Below, piece by piece: positions 49,172 through 57,018 of a DNA stretch of 57,018 nt; within the stretch, counting starts at the first letter, position 1; every line of letters starts with the position of its first letter. The DNA is from B4-G1 sp964393895 (lineage in GTDB: Bacteria; Chloroflexota; Anaerolineae; B4-G1). Location of the stretch: NCBI GenBank assembly GCA_964393895.1, contig CAYMWP010000011.1, positions 1 through 57,018 on the forward strand. The letters are read 5' to 3'. Under the pieces are notes generated by a model that was given only the letters and a program-made list of their open reading frames with translations, was not told the origin of the DNA and did not search any database. The translations under genes were made by a program, and so were the position numbers.

Positions 49172-50749
49172 TCAGTTAGAGATTTGATGCGGCAGTGCTA
49201 TCGGAATGGCGAACGAGAAAGAAGCTCCCTCCGCGGGATTGCTCTCGACCCAAATGCGCCCTCCGTGAGCTTGGACGATAGATTTGGCTAAATATAGACC
49301 CAGGCCCGCTCCGGGTGTGCGCTGGTTGCGTTCCCGTGCTCCACGGAAGAAACGCTCAAACACTCGAGGCTGTTCCTCGAACGGGATGCCCACTCCCTCA
49401 TCTGACACAGTGATGATTACTTCGTCTGATAATGCGCGGCCACTGATTTCGATGCGCCCTCCCCGGGCGGAGTATTTGATGGCATTGGCTACTAGATTGT
49501 CCAACACCTGTTCCAATCGAGCCGCATCCCCGTAGACGGCCGGTAGACTATCGGGAAAGCGAGTGTGAATCTCGTGCTCCTGGGTCTGTGTGCGGAAGCG
49601 ACCGGCCACGTGCTCGACCAGCGCGTCTAGCGACACCGGCTCTATCTCTAGCGACAAACCACCCGCCTGAAGTCGTGAGGCGTCGAGTAGGTCGTCAACC
49701 AGTTGATTTAGCCGGTCGGCCTCTTCCATAATGACCGTCAGGCTTTCCTGCGTCGTCTCCGGGTCCCACCGGGCATCCTCACGCAGCAAAGTGTCGGCGT
49801 AGCCCTTGATCAGGGCGACCGGGGTCTTGAGTTCGTGGGATATCACAGAGATGAAAGTAGACTTGACTTTATCCGCTTCGCGGAAGCGCGTGATGTCGCG
49901 CACATCGGCAATGATGTTGACCAAGCGTCCTTCGCGGTCAAAGAGCGGCGCATAAGTGATGCCAACACTAATGCTCCCACCATGGCGCCGGCGCAAGTCA
50001 CCCTCGACGTAGATCGGGCGGGCCGACGAAAGCGGCCAGCCGCCAGCGGTCGCTTTCGCAAAATCAATGTCCGTCTCCACGCGCGCCCAATGGATCACCT
50101 CGTCGTGATGGCGACCTATAGCGTTGGCCGCCGACCAACCGCTCAACTGTGCCAGTGCGCGATTGAAGAGGGTGACGCGGTGCGCCGAATCGAGGATCAA
50201 CACTCCATCGGCGCTATACTCGAGAATGGCGTCGAGTCTCCTTTTCTCGTAAGAGATGCGTTCATAGAGTTGCGCGTTATGTACGGCGATAGCGGCCTGA
50301 TCGGCAAAGCTGGCGAGCACCTGGCGATCGTTGGCAGTGAAGCGGGTGCCATAAGCGCGAAAGACGTACAGCACGCCAATCAGTTCCTTCCTGATCGCCA
50401 TAGGGAGCGCCACTACCTGCTGCAAGCGCAAGCCAAGCCCTGACACGATCTGGCCCAACTTGTCCGCTATGCCGGGGATGTGAAACCGGCTACGATCGGT
50501 GTCGTCGGGGATATCCGCCAGCAGTGGTTCAAAGTATGGCGCTAGTGCCTGCGGTAGGCCATAACTGGCGCGGATGGTGAAACTTGCGTCGGGGTTGCGC
50601 AGAGCGATCAGGCCGGCCTGCCCAGCCAGTATCTCTGTTGCCGCTTCCAGCACCATATGTAATAGCTCATCCAGGTGGAGTTGCGCTGTGAGAGCACGGC
50701 TAATTTCCAGGAGGTATTCTCGCTGTCGAACACGATAATCAATCAACAT
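49172..50749 (-). CDS. Sensor histidine kinase with GAF and PAS domains
   Basis: A 525-residue soluble kinase with no membrane segment. Domains in order: GAF (about residues 17-160, VLEAATEILAGQAGLIAL), PAS with PAC (about 170-285, ILEYSADGVLILDS), HisKA with phosphoacceptor His305 in VISHELKTPVALIKGY, HATPase with N box DNLVANAIKYS, G1 DEGVGIPF, F box FERFFRG and G2 GAGLGLYLAKSI. It therefore senses an intracellular ligand. No response regulator lies beside it; the lone receiver at 10833 is a possible but unproven partner. Start at 50749 behind a promoter at 50772-50800. Confidence 0.95.
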   Translation of the reverse strand: MLIDYRVRQREYLLEISRALTAQLHLDELLHMVLEAATEILAGQAGLIALRNPDASFTIRASYGLPQALAPYFEPLLADIPDDTDRSRFHIPGIADKLGQIVSGLGLRLQQVVALPMAIRKELIGVLYVFRAYGTRFTANDRQVLASFADQAAIAVHNAQLYERISYEKRRLDAILEYSADGVLILDSAHRVTLFNRALAQLSGWSAANAIGRHHDEVIHWARVETDIDFAKATAGGWPLSSARPIYVEGDLRRRHGGSISVGITYAPLFDREGRLVNIIADVRDITRFREADKVKSTFISVISHELKTPVALIKGYADTLLREDARWDPETTQESLTVIMEEADRLNQLVDDLLDASRLQAGGLSLEIEPVSLDALVEHVAGRFRTQTQEHEIHTRFPDSLPAVYGDAARLEQVLDNLVANAIKYSARGGRIEISGRALSDEVIITVSDEGVGIPFEEQPRVFERFFRGARERNQRTPGAGLGLYLAKSIVQAHGGRIWVESNPAEGASFSFAIPIALPHQISN

Positions 50750-50771
50750 TCACTCACCCCATCGGAAGAGG

Positions 50772-50800
50772 ATTATAACACAGCCCAGTCAGTCTACCAA
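50772..50800 (-). promoter_or_regulatory. Promoter of the histidine kinase/CpXC unit
   Basis: TTGGTA (50795-50800), 17 bases, TATAAT (50772-50777) on the minus strand. The start codon follows about 22 bases after the -10 box. Confidence 0.75.
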
Positions 50801-50894
50801 GTGAGATGGAAGAGCCTCGGCGATCTATGACAAGTTACGAGGCCGGCTATAATGCGCGTCGTCGCGCAGGCAGGTTTCACTACCGGACACTTTA

Positions 50895-50923
50895 TTGACA
50901 GATTATTCTCTTTATGATATAAT
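50895..50923 (+). promoter_or_regulatory. Perfect consensus promoter of the winged-helix regulator gene
   Basis: TTGACA (50895-50900), exactly 17 bases, TATAAT (50918-50923): both boxes match the consensus in all positions. The gene starts at 50960. Such a perfect promoter suggests strong or strictly repressed expression. Confidence 0.9.
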
Positions 50924-50959
50924 CTTTAGGAACTTTTGGGAATTTAGGAAGTTTTGACG

Positions 50960-51652
50960 ATGAAACTATCTCCCAGACAACGAGAGTTTCTGATCCGGCT
51001 GCTTGATCTCTATCGTGAGGCCGAGGGGCCCGTACATTACACGGACGTGGCGCGGGCGCTGGAGGTGAACCCGGTCACAGCCTACGAGATGCTGCGTCTC
51101 CTGGAAGATAAAGGGCTGGTGCGTTCTGAGACAGTGCGGCCCCAGGACCACAAGGGACGCTCCATCGTCGTCTTTGCACCGATGGAAAAGGCGGTCAATC
51201 TCCTGGCCGAGTTGACGGGTGACGTCACGAGCGTGCAGGACTGGGAGGAGGCCAAAGCCAGCATCCTGCAGGCGCTAGAAGAGGACAGCGATTACGAGGG
51301 TCTGCTGAATACACTATTACTGCGCCTACCGGAGCGCAGGTCGCCGCTACTCTTTGCCGCCGACATGGTCACTGCCATCGTTCTGGTTTTCTACGAGCTG
51401 CGAGATAAGGCGGCGGCGAAAAAGATTTTCTCCAACCTGCGGCTGTTTGGCCCTCCGGGGTGGGCGGTGCTCTACTCTCTGGCAGGGTTCAGCCTGGCCC
51501 TCTCGCTGGTCGAAAAGGCGAACCGGAGCGCCACATCGTCGCTGCTTTCCTACGCCCAGCAGTTCCGAGAGCACCTGGACAATCTGACTCAAGGGGAAAA
51601 GGCGCGCCTTTCCGATTTTGTCTACGAGGTGTTGCGGGCGCTGGGATTGTGA
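50960..51652 (+). CDS. Winged-helix (Lrp/MarR-like) transcriptional regulator
   Basis: A 230-residue protein. Residues about 1-70 are a winged helix (SPRQREFLIRLLDLYREAEGPVHYTDVARALEVNPVTAYEMLRLLEDKGLVRSE). The remaining part has no DNA-binding motif and is helical (LLFAADMVTAIVLVFYELRDKAAAKKIF, LYSLAGFSLALSLVEKAN). The ATG at 50960 has AGGAAG eight bases upstream. A 53-base gap separates it from the phasin-like gene, with the short repeat AAACGTGAAACGTG between. Likely it regulates that gene or lipid-granule metabolism; this is inference. Confidence 0.85.
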   Translation: MKLSPRQREFLIRLLDLYREAEGPVHYTDVARALEVNPVTAYEMLRLLEDKGLVRSETVRPQDHKGRSIVVFAPMEKAVNLLAELTGDVTSVQDWEEAKASILQALEEDSDYEGLLNTLLLRLPERRSPLLFAADMVTAIVLVFYELRDKAAAKKIFSNLRLFGPPGWAVLYSLAGFSLALSLVEKANRSATSSLLSYAQQFREHLDNLTQGEKARLSDFVYEVLRALGL

Positions 51653-51704
51653 GTAGTGAAACGTCAAACGTGAAACGTGAAACGTGATTCTGAGGAGGTG
51701 TATG

Positions 51705-52022
51705 ATGTCTGGATTGATCGAAAAGAGCGTGTTGCTGGGACTGGGCGTGTTGACGCTGACCCGTGACAAAGTGGTTCAGGTCGTGAACAGCTTGGTCGAG
51801 GAAGGAGAGGTTAGGGCGGACGAAGCTCCCAATATTGTTGACAAGCTGGTAGCCAGGGGCGAGAAGGAGCGGGAAGAGTTACGCAAGCTGGTACGTCAGG
51901 AACTGGACAAAATGCACGTCCGCGCGCCCCTGGCCTCCCGCGAGGACATTGAGGAACTGAGCCAAAAGATAGACGATTTGGCCGCCAGGGTCGAAGAGTT
52001 GGCGAGCAAGAATGGCGACTGA
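51705..52022 (+). CDS. Phasin-like (PHA granule-associated) small protein
   Basis: A 105-residue helical protein (SVLLGLGVLTLTRDKVVQVVNSLVEEGEVRADEAPNIVDKLVARGEKEREELRKLVRQEL) ending in a coiled coil (LSQKIDDLAARVEEL). The pattern is that of PhaF/PhaI-like phasins, which coat polyester granules or membranes, but no PHA synthase is in view. The ATG at 51705 has GGAGG six bases upstream (a second ATG at 51702). Probably co-regulated with the preceding regulator. Confidence 0.8.
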   Translation: MSGLIEKSVLLGLGVLTLTRDKVVQVVNSLVEEGEVRADEAPNIVDKLVARGEKEREELRKLVRQELDKMHVRAPLASREDIEELSQKIDDLAARVEELASKNGD

Positions 52023-52082
52023 CCTGCTGGTCGCTGCGGTATCCCTAGCACTCCAATCGTGGTAGAATAGGGCCTGGCTAGT

Positions 52083-52160
52083 GTATCATCTCAATAAACC
52101 GGGGTAATGTAGGCGGAATGGCATTCCGCCCTACTTTTCCCCCAACTTTTTGAGAAGAGA
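52083..52160. mobile_element. 78-bp MITE with 9-bp direct repeats
   Basis: The element runs GTATCATCTCAATAAACCGGGGTAATG ... 19-bp GGCGGAATG hairpin ... TTTTTGAGAAGAGA, with imperfect terminal inverted repeats. CTGGCTAGT stands directly on both sides (52074-52082 and 52161-52169), a 9-bp target duplication. It shares its arms with the elements at 4 and in the 24281 array. It separates the UbiB gene from the sequence that originally preceded it. Confidence 0.78.
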
Positions 52161-52197
52161 CTGGCTAGTTACGTTTTACGCAATTACGGCCCACCCT

Positions 52198-53877
52198 ATG
52201 GCTCGCTTGCCTGTACGCAGTGTCCGGCACATCCAGCGCTACCACGAGATCGTCCAGGTCTTTGCCCGTCACGGCTTTGCCGAGTTAATTGACCTGCTCG
52301 AGTTACAGCCGTACCTCTCGTTGCCCCGACGGTTGCTACGTCGTTGGCGCAAGGACGTTTCCCCACTGGGCGCGCCCCGACGCCTGCGCCTGGCGCTGGA
52401 GGAACTTGGCCCGACTTTTGTCAAACTGGGCCAGGTTCTAAGTACGCGCCCCGATCTCGTGCCCCCGGCTTACATAGCCGAACTGGTCAAACTTCAAGAC
52501 ACTGTGCCGCCGGCTGAGTGGGAAACGGTCAAGGCGCACATAGAGTCCGAACTAGGATCCTCTTTGGAGGAGTCGTTCGCCGCTTTCGAGCCGACCCCCA
52601 TCGCCGCCGCTTCGCTATCTCAGGTGCACGCCGCCACTCTCCCCACCGGCGACCACGTCGTGGTCAAGGTGCAGCGCCCAGGCATCCAGAAAACGATCGA
52701 GACAGATCTAGAGATTCTGTTTGACCTGGCCCAAATCTTCCAGGCGCGTACTCCGCTAAGGGAGATCTACAATCTGCCCGAGATAGTCGAAGAGTTCGCC
52801 GCCACGCTGCGGGCCGAACTCGACTTTTTCCGCGAGGGGCACAACGCCGACCGCTTCCGCGCCAATTTTGCCGATGAATCCTACCTCCATATCCCAAAAG
52901 TATACTGGGACTTTGTCACACGTCGCGTGCTGGTGCTGGAGCGCATCAGTGGCGTCAAGATTGATGATCTTGAGACGCTGGACACGAAGGGCTACGACCG
53001 TCGCCGCATCGCCCTCCACGCAGCTCGCATGATCGTAAAAGAGGTACTGGACGATGGTTTCTTTCACGCCGACCCTCATCCGGGCAATTTCGTCGTCATG
53101 CCGGGCGAGGTCATCGGCGCGATGGATTTTGGAATGGTCGGCCACTTGAGCCAGCGGACGCGGACCGACCTGATCCGCCTGTACATCGTCGCCATACAGA
53201 TGGACGAGGAAGGCATCGTGGACCAGTTAGTCACGATGGGAGTGGTGGACGGCGCTCTGGATCGGGTGGGCTTGCAACGGGATGTGATGCGCTTGCTGCG
53301 CAAGTATCACGGGATGCCGCTAAAGACGATACGAGCGCGCGAGGTGATTGAAGAGGCCATACCCATTGCTTTTCGTCATCACCTGCACCTGCCCTCAGAG
53401 TTGTGGCTACTGGGCAAGACACTGGCGATGATGGAGGGAGTGGGACTGGGACTGGACCCTGACCTCGACGTCTTTGCCATTTCTGAGCCTCATGTCCGTC
53501 GCTTTATGTGGCACATGGCCTCTCCCCACGCTTGGGGGCCGTCGTTGCTCAAAAGCGCTGGCGATTGGGGGGAACTGCTGAGCCTGCTCCCACGCGTTGG
53601 CTCGCAGTTGCTTGCCCGCGTCGAACGCGGAGAGCTAGAGATCACGCTCACCCACAAAGAGTTGAGCCAGGCTCTGGTACGGATAGACCGGCTGGCTAAT
53701 CGCCTTTCGTTGAGCGTGCTGCTGGCCGCGTTTATCGTCGGACTGGCCTGGCTTATTTCGGCCTTCAATCTGACCGGGCAACGGGAGCTGGTGGCTATAA
53801 TGTTGGTTTTGGGTTTCATTGCCGCCAGCCTGTTGGCCTTGTGGCTAGCCTTTTCCATCTGGCGCTCCAGGAAATAG
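52198..53877 (+). CDS. ubiB: ABC1/UbiB family atypical kinase
   Basis: A 559-residue UbiB-like protein, needed for ubiquinone or related isoprenoid metabolism. Motifs: KLGQVLSTRPDLVPPAYIAELVKLQDTVPPAEW (family KxGQ), AASLSQVHAATLP, VVKVQRPG lysine, DPHPGNFVV and AMDFGMVGHL. Two C-terminal hydrophobic helices (LLAAFIVGLAWLISAF) anchor it to the membrane. I prefer the ATG at 52198, which the family pattern supports; earlier TTG codons lie within the MITE. No clear ribosome binding site is visible, which fits an altered upstream region. Confidence 0.93.
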   Translation: MARLPVRSVRHIQRYHEIVQVFARHGFAELIDLLELQPYLSLPRRLLRRWRKDVSPLGAPRRLRLALEELGPTFVKLGQVLSTRPDLVPPAYIAELVKLQDTVPPAEWETVKAHIESELGSSLEESFAAFEPTPIAAASLSQVHAATLPTGDHVVVKVQRPGIQKTIETDLEILFDLAQIFQARTPLREIYNLPEIVEEFAATLRAELDFFREGHNADRFRANFADESYLHIPKVYWDFVTRRVLVLERISGVKIDDLETLDTKGYDRRRIALHAARMIVKEVLDDGFFHADPHPGNFVVMPGEVIGAMDFGMVGHLSQRTRTDLIRLYIVAIQMDEEGIVDQLVTMGVVDGALDRVGLQRDVMRLLRKYHGMPLKTIRAREVIEEAIPIAFRHHLHLPSELWLLGKTLAMMEGVGLGLDPDLDVFAISEPHVRRFMWHMASPHAWGPSLLKSAGDWGELLSLLPRVGSQLLARVERGELEITLTHKELSQALVRIDRLANRLSLSVLLAAFIVGLAWLISAFNLTGQRELVAIMLVLGFIAASLLALWLAFSIWRSRK

Positions 53878-54127
53878 CTCTCGTCCGTACCCCCTCAACC
53901 TCCTGGGGCGAAAGTGGAGCAGGCGGCTCACCGAGCTTCCAGTCCGCTGCTTGGACAAGCTAGAAAGTCGGGCCCACTACACCGCTCCCCTAATTTGCCA
54001 GGATAACTGGTCAGGCGACCGTCATTCTCTAAAGTACACCAAGAACACAAAGTGAGGATCGCAAAGGACCTGCGGTTTGAAGAAACCTGTCATATACGTT
54101 ACAGACCGAATGTCTTTTGGCCTTCTT

Positions 54128-54228
54128 GCAGCAATTCCCGTTTTGAAGCCACACCGCCGTAAAACAGACGGTGCTGGCTAGTTTTTTCCTAGCACCTAAG
54201 CTAGAATTGCCAAAACGGGAATTGCTGC
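54128..54228. repeat. 101-bp element with perfect 18-bp terminal inverted repeats
   Basis: GCAGCAATTCCCGTTTTG (54128-54145) and CAAAACGGGAATTGCTGC (54211-54228) are perfect inverted repeats. Inside are CCGT/ACGG and GCTAG/CTAGC hairpins around a run of T. No flanking duplication is visible. It may be a MITE, a structured RNA, or a terminator or attenuator upstream of the glycosyltransferase. In the intergenic 53878-54290 it is the only clear structure; the remainder shows only scattered matches to degenerate repeats. Confidence 0.7.
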
Positions 54229-54252
54229 TGGGGAAACACCCTCATTCGTCAT

Positions 54253-54281
54253 TTGCCATTGCTCAGCGGTCATTGTATAAT
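54253..54281 (+). promoter_or_regulatory. Promoter of the GT4 glycosyltransferase gene (leaderless)
   Basis: TTGCCA (54253-54258), 17 bases, TATAAT (54276-54281). The expected RNA start near 54288 is three bases before the ATG at 54291, so the transcript may lack a leader; no ribosome binding site precedes the ATG. Confidence 0.75.
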
Positions 54282-54290
54282 CCCCTCGTA

Positions 54291-55448
54291 ATGGAGGTTA
54301 CCACAGGGGAAAGCTTCCACGTCGCCATCAACGCGCACCTCCTCTCGGGACGGGCCGGGTACCGCAGCGCAGGCGTGCATCAGTACATCTATCATTTGCT
54401 ACGCTACCTGGGAGAGGCCAGCGGTGGTTTGCACTACACAGTTATGCTGGGTAACGGCGCGCTTCCCCCGGACGTCAATCTTGCCGCACTGCGATCCCTG
54501 TGGCCCACAAACCGAGCGGTAGTACGGGTGGCGTGGGAGCAGTTGGCGCAGCCGTGGGCGCTGCGCCGAATTGGGGCGGATTTGGCGCACGGGCCGGTCT
54601 TTGTTGGCCCTATACTTGCCCCCTGCCCGACGGTCGTCACCATCCACGACCTGAGTTTCATCCGTTTCCCCCATTTATTCCGGCCCGCCAACCGGTTGTA
54701 CCTGACAGCTCTGACCCGGCTCTCGGCCCGGCGCGCCCGGAGGACCATCGCTGTCTCGGAGCACGCTGCCGCTGAGAGCACACGGCTGTTAGGCGTCCCG
54801 CCAGAGCGGATCACTGTGGTCTATCACGGGGTGGACCCGGATTTCCGACCGCTGCCGGACGACGAGGTCGCAGCCTTCCGCGAGCGCCGGGGGCTGCCGG
54901 AACGATTGGTGTTATTCGTAGGGACGTTGGAGCCGCGCAAGAACCTGGTGCGGTTGGTGGAGGCGTTTGCCCGCGTCCGCGATGGCCGGGTTGGGCTGGC
55001 GCTGGCGGGTGGCAGAGGCTGGCTCTACGAAGAGCTGTTCGCCAGAGTAAAAGCCCTGGGTTTGAGCGACGAGGTCATTTTCCCGGGCTACGTGATGAGA
55101 GAAGAACTACCCTGGTGGTACAATGCCGCTACCGTCCTGGCATATCCATCCGTGTACGAAGGGTTCGGGCTGCCGGTGTTGGAGGCGCAGGCCTGCGGCA
55201 CGCCGGTGCTGACCTCTAACGTATCCTCGCTGCCAGAGGCGGCGGGCGATGCTGCCTTGGCGGTGGACCCTTATAAAGTGGAGGCGCTGGCGGACGGGCT
55301 GAATCGTTTATTGGCGGACGAGGCGCTGCGACACGATCTGCGGGAACGAGGGCTGGTTCACGCGCGGTCGTTCTCTTGGCCACGAGCCGCGCAGGAGACG
55401 GCCCGTGTCTACCGCCGCGCCCTGACCGAAGGAGAAGGTGGTGAATAA
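54291..55448 (+). CDS. GT4 family glycosyltransferase
   Basis: A 385-residue GT-B glycosyltransferase. N-terminal domain (INAHLLSGRAGYRSAGVHQYIYHLLRYL), C-terminal nucleotide-sugar domain (LVLFVGTLEPRKNLVRLVEAF) and the E-x7-E-type motif (PSVYEGFGLPVLEAQACGTPVLTSNVSSLPEAAG). The start at 54291 is chosen because of the promoter above and because the preceding 40 codons read through the inverted repeat and do not fit the family. Next gene is a sugar transferase; both probably build an exopolysaccharide or O-antigen-like glycan. Confidence 0.92.
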   Translation: MEVTTGESFHVAINAHLLSGRAGYRSAGVHQYIYHLLRYLGEASGGLHYTVMLGNGALPPDVNLAALRSLWPTNRAVVRVAWEQLAQPWALRRIGADLAHGPVFVGPILAPCPTVVTIHDLSFIRFPHLFRPANRLYLTALTRLSARRARRTIAVSEHAAAESTRLLGVPPERITVVYHGVDPDFRPLPDDEVAAFRERRGLPERLVLFVGTLEPRKNLVRLVEAFARVRDGRVGLALAGGRGWLYEELFARVKALGLSDEVIFPGYVMREELPWWYNAATVLAYPSVYEGFGLPVLEAQACGTPVLTSNVSSLPEAAGDAALAVDPYKVEALADGLNRLLADEALRHDLRERGLVHARSFSWPRAAQETARVYRRALTEGEGGE

Positions 55449-56880
55449 AAAACATCCCAGTCGCGTGAAAGCGAGTCGCTGGGCTCCCTGGTGGGTCATT
55501 ATTTCCGACCTCTTGCTGATCAACATCAGTATGTACCTGGCCTATTGGGTGCGCTACGGACTGCAATGGTTCCGCGACATCAGCTATTGGCATCCCTTCT
55601 CTGCGTACGTTCCTTTTGGACTTTTGTTCACTGTTCTGATGCTGTTGTTTTTTCAGATGGACCGGGTTTACCAGAACTGGCGCGGGCGACGGTGGCTGGA
55701 TCAGATCTATCGCATCATCAACGGAACGGCTAAATCTGTGATGGTGATTATGGCCATCACCTTTGTGCTCCGGCCACTACAGTACTCGCGCTTGTTGCTC
55801 ATTGAGGCCGGCATCATCGCCGTCGTCTTGCTCGCTATGGCGCGGTGGGCGCAGAATTGGCTCGAGGGCCAGCTGCGCACTCGCGGCATTGGGGTATCGC
55901 GTGTCATCATCGTCGGAGCTGGTGAGGTGGGGCGTACCGTAATGCGCACCGTCGTAGCACAGCCCGAGTTTGGCTACCAGATCGTCGGTTTCGTGGACGA
56001 CAACCCCGATAAGGGGCGCACCGACATTGGTCGCTTCAAAGCCCTGGGCCCGTTGCGCAATATGCCACAACTGATCGAGGAGGAGGCAGTGGACGAGGTC
56101 ATCATCACACTGCCGTGGATGTACCACCGCAAGATAATGTCCGTCGTGCGCGAGTGTGAACGGCGGAAGGTGAGCGCCCGCATTGTGCCGGACCTGTTCC
56201 AGATGAGCCTCAGCCAGGTGGATGTGGATGACCTGGGCGGGGTGCCACTGATCGGCGTGCGGGAGGTTGGGTTTGAGCGAGGGGCGCTGGTGGTCAAACG
56301 GGTGATGGATTTCGTGGGAGCGACGCTGGGGCTGACCCTGGGAGCTCCTTTCCTGGGACTGATCGCGCTGGCTATCCGGCTCGATTCGCCCGGGCCAGTC
56401 GTCTTTAGCCAGACCCGCGTTGGAGTCAAGGGGAAGCGGTTCGAGATATACAAGTTCCGCTCGATGCGCGAGGGGGCCGAGGCAGAATTGGAGAAACTGT
56501 ACGATCTCAACGAGGCCGATGGCCCATTCTTCAAAATTCACGACGATCCCCGCTTGACTCGCGTGGGACGGTTCTTGCGCCGCACCAGTCTCGATGAACT
56601 TCCCCAACTGTGGAACGTGTTGCGCGGCGAGATGAGCCTGGTGGGACCGCGCCCTCCTATCCCGGCCGAGGTCAGCCACTACATGGAGTGGCACAAGAAA
56701 CGATTGGATGGGCGCCCGGGGATGACGGGCCTGTGGCAAGTCAGTGGGCGCAGCCACCTCAGCTTTGACGAGACAGTGTTGCTCGACATCTACTACATTG
56801 AGAACTGGTCGCTGTGGCTAGATTTCAAGATTCTGCTGCGCACTATTCCCACGGTGCTTTTTGGAAAAGGGGCGTATTAG
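55441..56880 (+). CDS. Polyprenyl-phosphate sugar phosphotransferase (WcaJ/EpsL-like)
   Basis: A 479-residue membrane enzyme that transfers a sugar-1-phosphate to undecaprenyl phosphate, the first step of glycan assembly. N-terminal four to five helices (LLINISMYLAYWVRYGL), a Rossmann-like domain (VIIVGAGEVGRTVM), then the bacterial sugar transferase domain (KRVMDFVGATLGLTLGAPF, KFRSMR, SLDELPQLWNVLRGEMSLVGPRPP). It starts with GTG (55441, or 55438) and overlaps the GT4 gene by 8 to 11 bases; AAGGAG precedes. Its last base is 138 bases from the window edge. Confidence 0.95.
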   Translation: MNKKHPSRVKASRWAPWWVIISDLLLINISMYLAYWVRYGLQWFRDISYWHPFSAYVPFGLLFTVLMLLFFQMDRVYQNWRGRRWLDQIYRIINGTAKSVMVIMAITFVLRPLQYSRLLLIEAGIIAVVLLAMARWAQNWLEGQLRTRGIGVSRVIIVGAGEVGRTVMRTVVAQPEFGYQIVGFVDDNPDKGRTDIGRFKALGPLRNMPQLIEEEAVDEVIITLPWMYHRKIMSVVRECERRKVSARIVPDLFQMSLSQVDVDDLGGVPLIGVREVGFERGALVVKRVMDFVGATLGLTLGAPFLGLIALAIRLDSPGPVVFSQTRVGVKGKRFEIYKFRSMREGAEAELEKLYDLNEADGPFFKIHDDPRLTRVGRFLRRTSLDELPQLWNVLRGEMSLVGPRPPIPAEVSHYMEWHKKRLDGRPGMTGLWQVSGRSHLSFDETVLLDIYYIENWSLWLDFKILLRTIPTVLFGKGAY

Positions 56881-57018
56881 CGTCCCCGACCCGTATGTTT
56901 TTCATCCTTAACTGCTCAGAGGTTCCCGGCACTTGTGTACCGACTTTTATGAAAATGGCATCTGATGACTTTCCTGAAAAAAGGTGTTGGTTTGTTCGTC
57001 GGTGGGGATAAAATGCCC
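56881..57018 (+). other. Non-coding tail with possible start of a further gene
   Basis: No gene is recognised. GTGGGGATAAA precedes an ATG at 57013, which could be the start of a further plus-strand gene; only two codons are inside the window. Confidence 0.35.

Noticed and set aside
51661..51690. Short direct repeats AAACGTGAAACGTG
   Set aside because: Only about 30 bases with three or four units; possibly a weak regulatory repeat but too short for CRISPR or a mobile element.

Overview
The window is a scaffold (one run of 100 Ns at 24453-24552) from a GC-rich bacterium. Its content points to an anaerobic or facultative member of Chloroflexota, most likely Anaerolineae, known from a metagenome: a bacterial-type acetyl-CoA synthase-like protein, NifX-family and Mrp proteins, DUF5320, DUF89, DUF951 and DUF3786 proteins, many lipoproteins, sugar hydrolases, and abundant small palindromic repeats. 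The placement is an inference from gene families; there is no rRNA or tRNA gene here. Nearly all genes up to 34 kb lie on the minus strand; strands are mixed afterwards.

Layout. 207-8002 (minus): a run of six close genes, transcribed from 8002 downwards: an acetyl-CoA synthase (AcsB/CdhC)-like protein with an altered nickel-site motif, a CPA2-type antiporter interrupted by a frameshift in a G8 run, an old-yellow-enzyme/dienoyl-CoA-reductase-like flavoprotein, and a NitT/TauT/SsuABC-type ABC transporter. 8126-10139 (minus): Nudix hydrolase, a short methyltransferase-like fragment and an MFS transporter; a 144-bp MITE with an 8-bp target duplication sits at the Nudix start codon. 10314-18098 (minus): a 12-gene, PadR-headed cluster of metal-cofactor genes: Mrp ATPase, DUF89, CGGC protein, two DUF5320 proteins, two NifX-family proteins, MobB with an extra cysteine domain, a CoA-disulfide-reductase-like enzyme, a stand-alone response regulator and an IscU-like scaffold. 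Three of these proteins end in very similar coiled-coil tails, so they may assemble together. 18521-24206: Fpg, a GH3 beta-glucosidase, a HEAT-repeat lipoprotein and a GH4 enzyme. 24281-24655: a tandem array of 117-bp units containing a hairpin, broken by the assembly gap. 24706-30834: a 2042-residue alpha-2-macroglobulin lipoprotein with an intact thioester motif. 31046-34058: DUF951, an M1 peptidase lipoprotein and an RmlD-like reductase.

From 34 kb: an ADP-forming acyl-CoA synthetase (plus), a TumA/TumE-like toxin-antitoxin pair (minus), GalE and a zinc phospholipase-like protein (minus), then a plus-strand run of NfeD protease, alkyltransferase-like protein, a hydrolase lipoprotein, a Mut7-C protein, a geranylgeranyl-reductase-like enzyme, a 57-residue protein and a DUF3786 protein. 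A GT39-like membrane enzyme, an SCP2 protein, a CpXC protein and a GAF-PAS histidine kinase follow on the minus strand. The window ends with a winged-helix regulator, a phasin-like protein, a UbiB kinase, a GT4 glycosyltransferase and a polyprenyl sugar transferase on the plus strand.

The most unusual signal is a pair of related non-coding loci (18329-18546 minus, 31371-31580 plus). Both have a TTGACA-17-TAAAAT promoter inside an identical 25-bp block, matching internal boxes, short helices with compensatory changes, and the same type of terminator. I know of no named RNA family that they match. Other points of interest are the Cys-Gly-Asp replacement in the AcsB-like protein, the shared coiled-coil tails of the NifX cluster, and modular palindromic repeats with exchanged cores.
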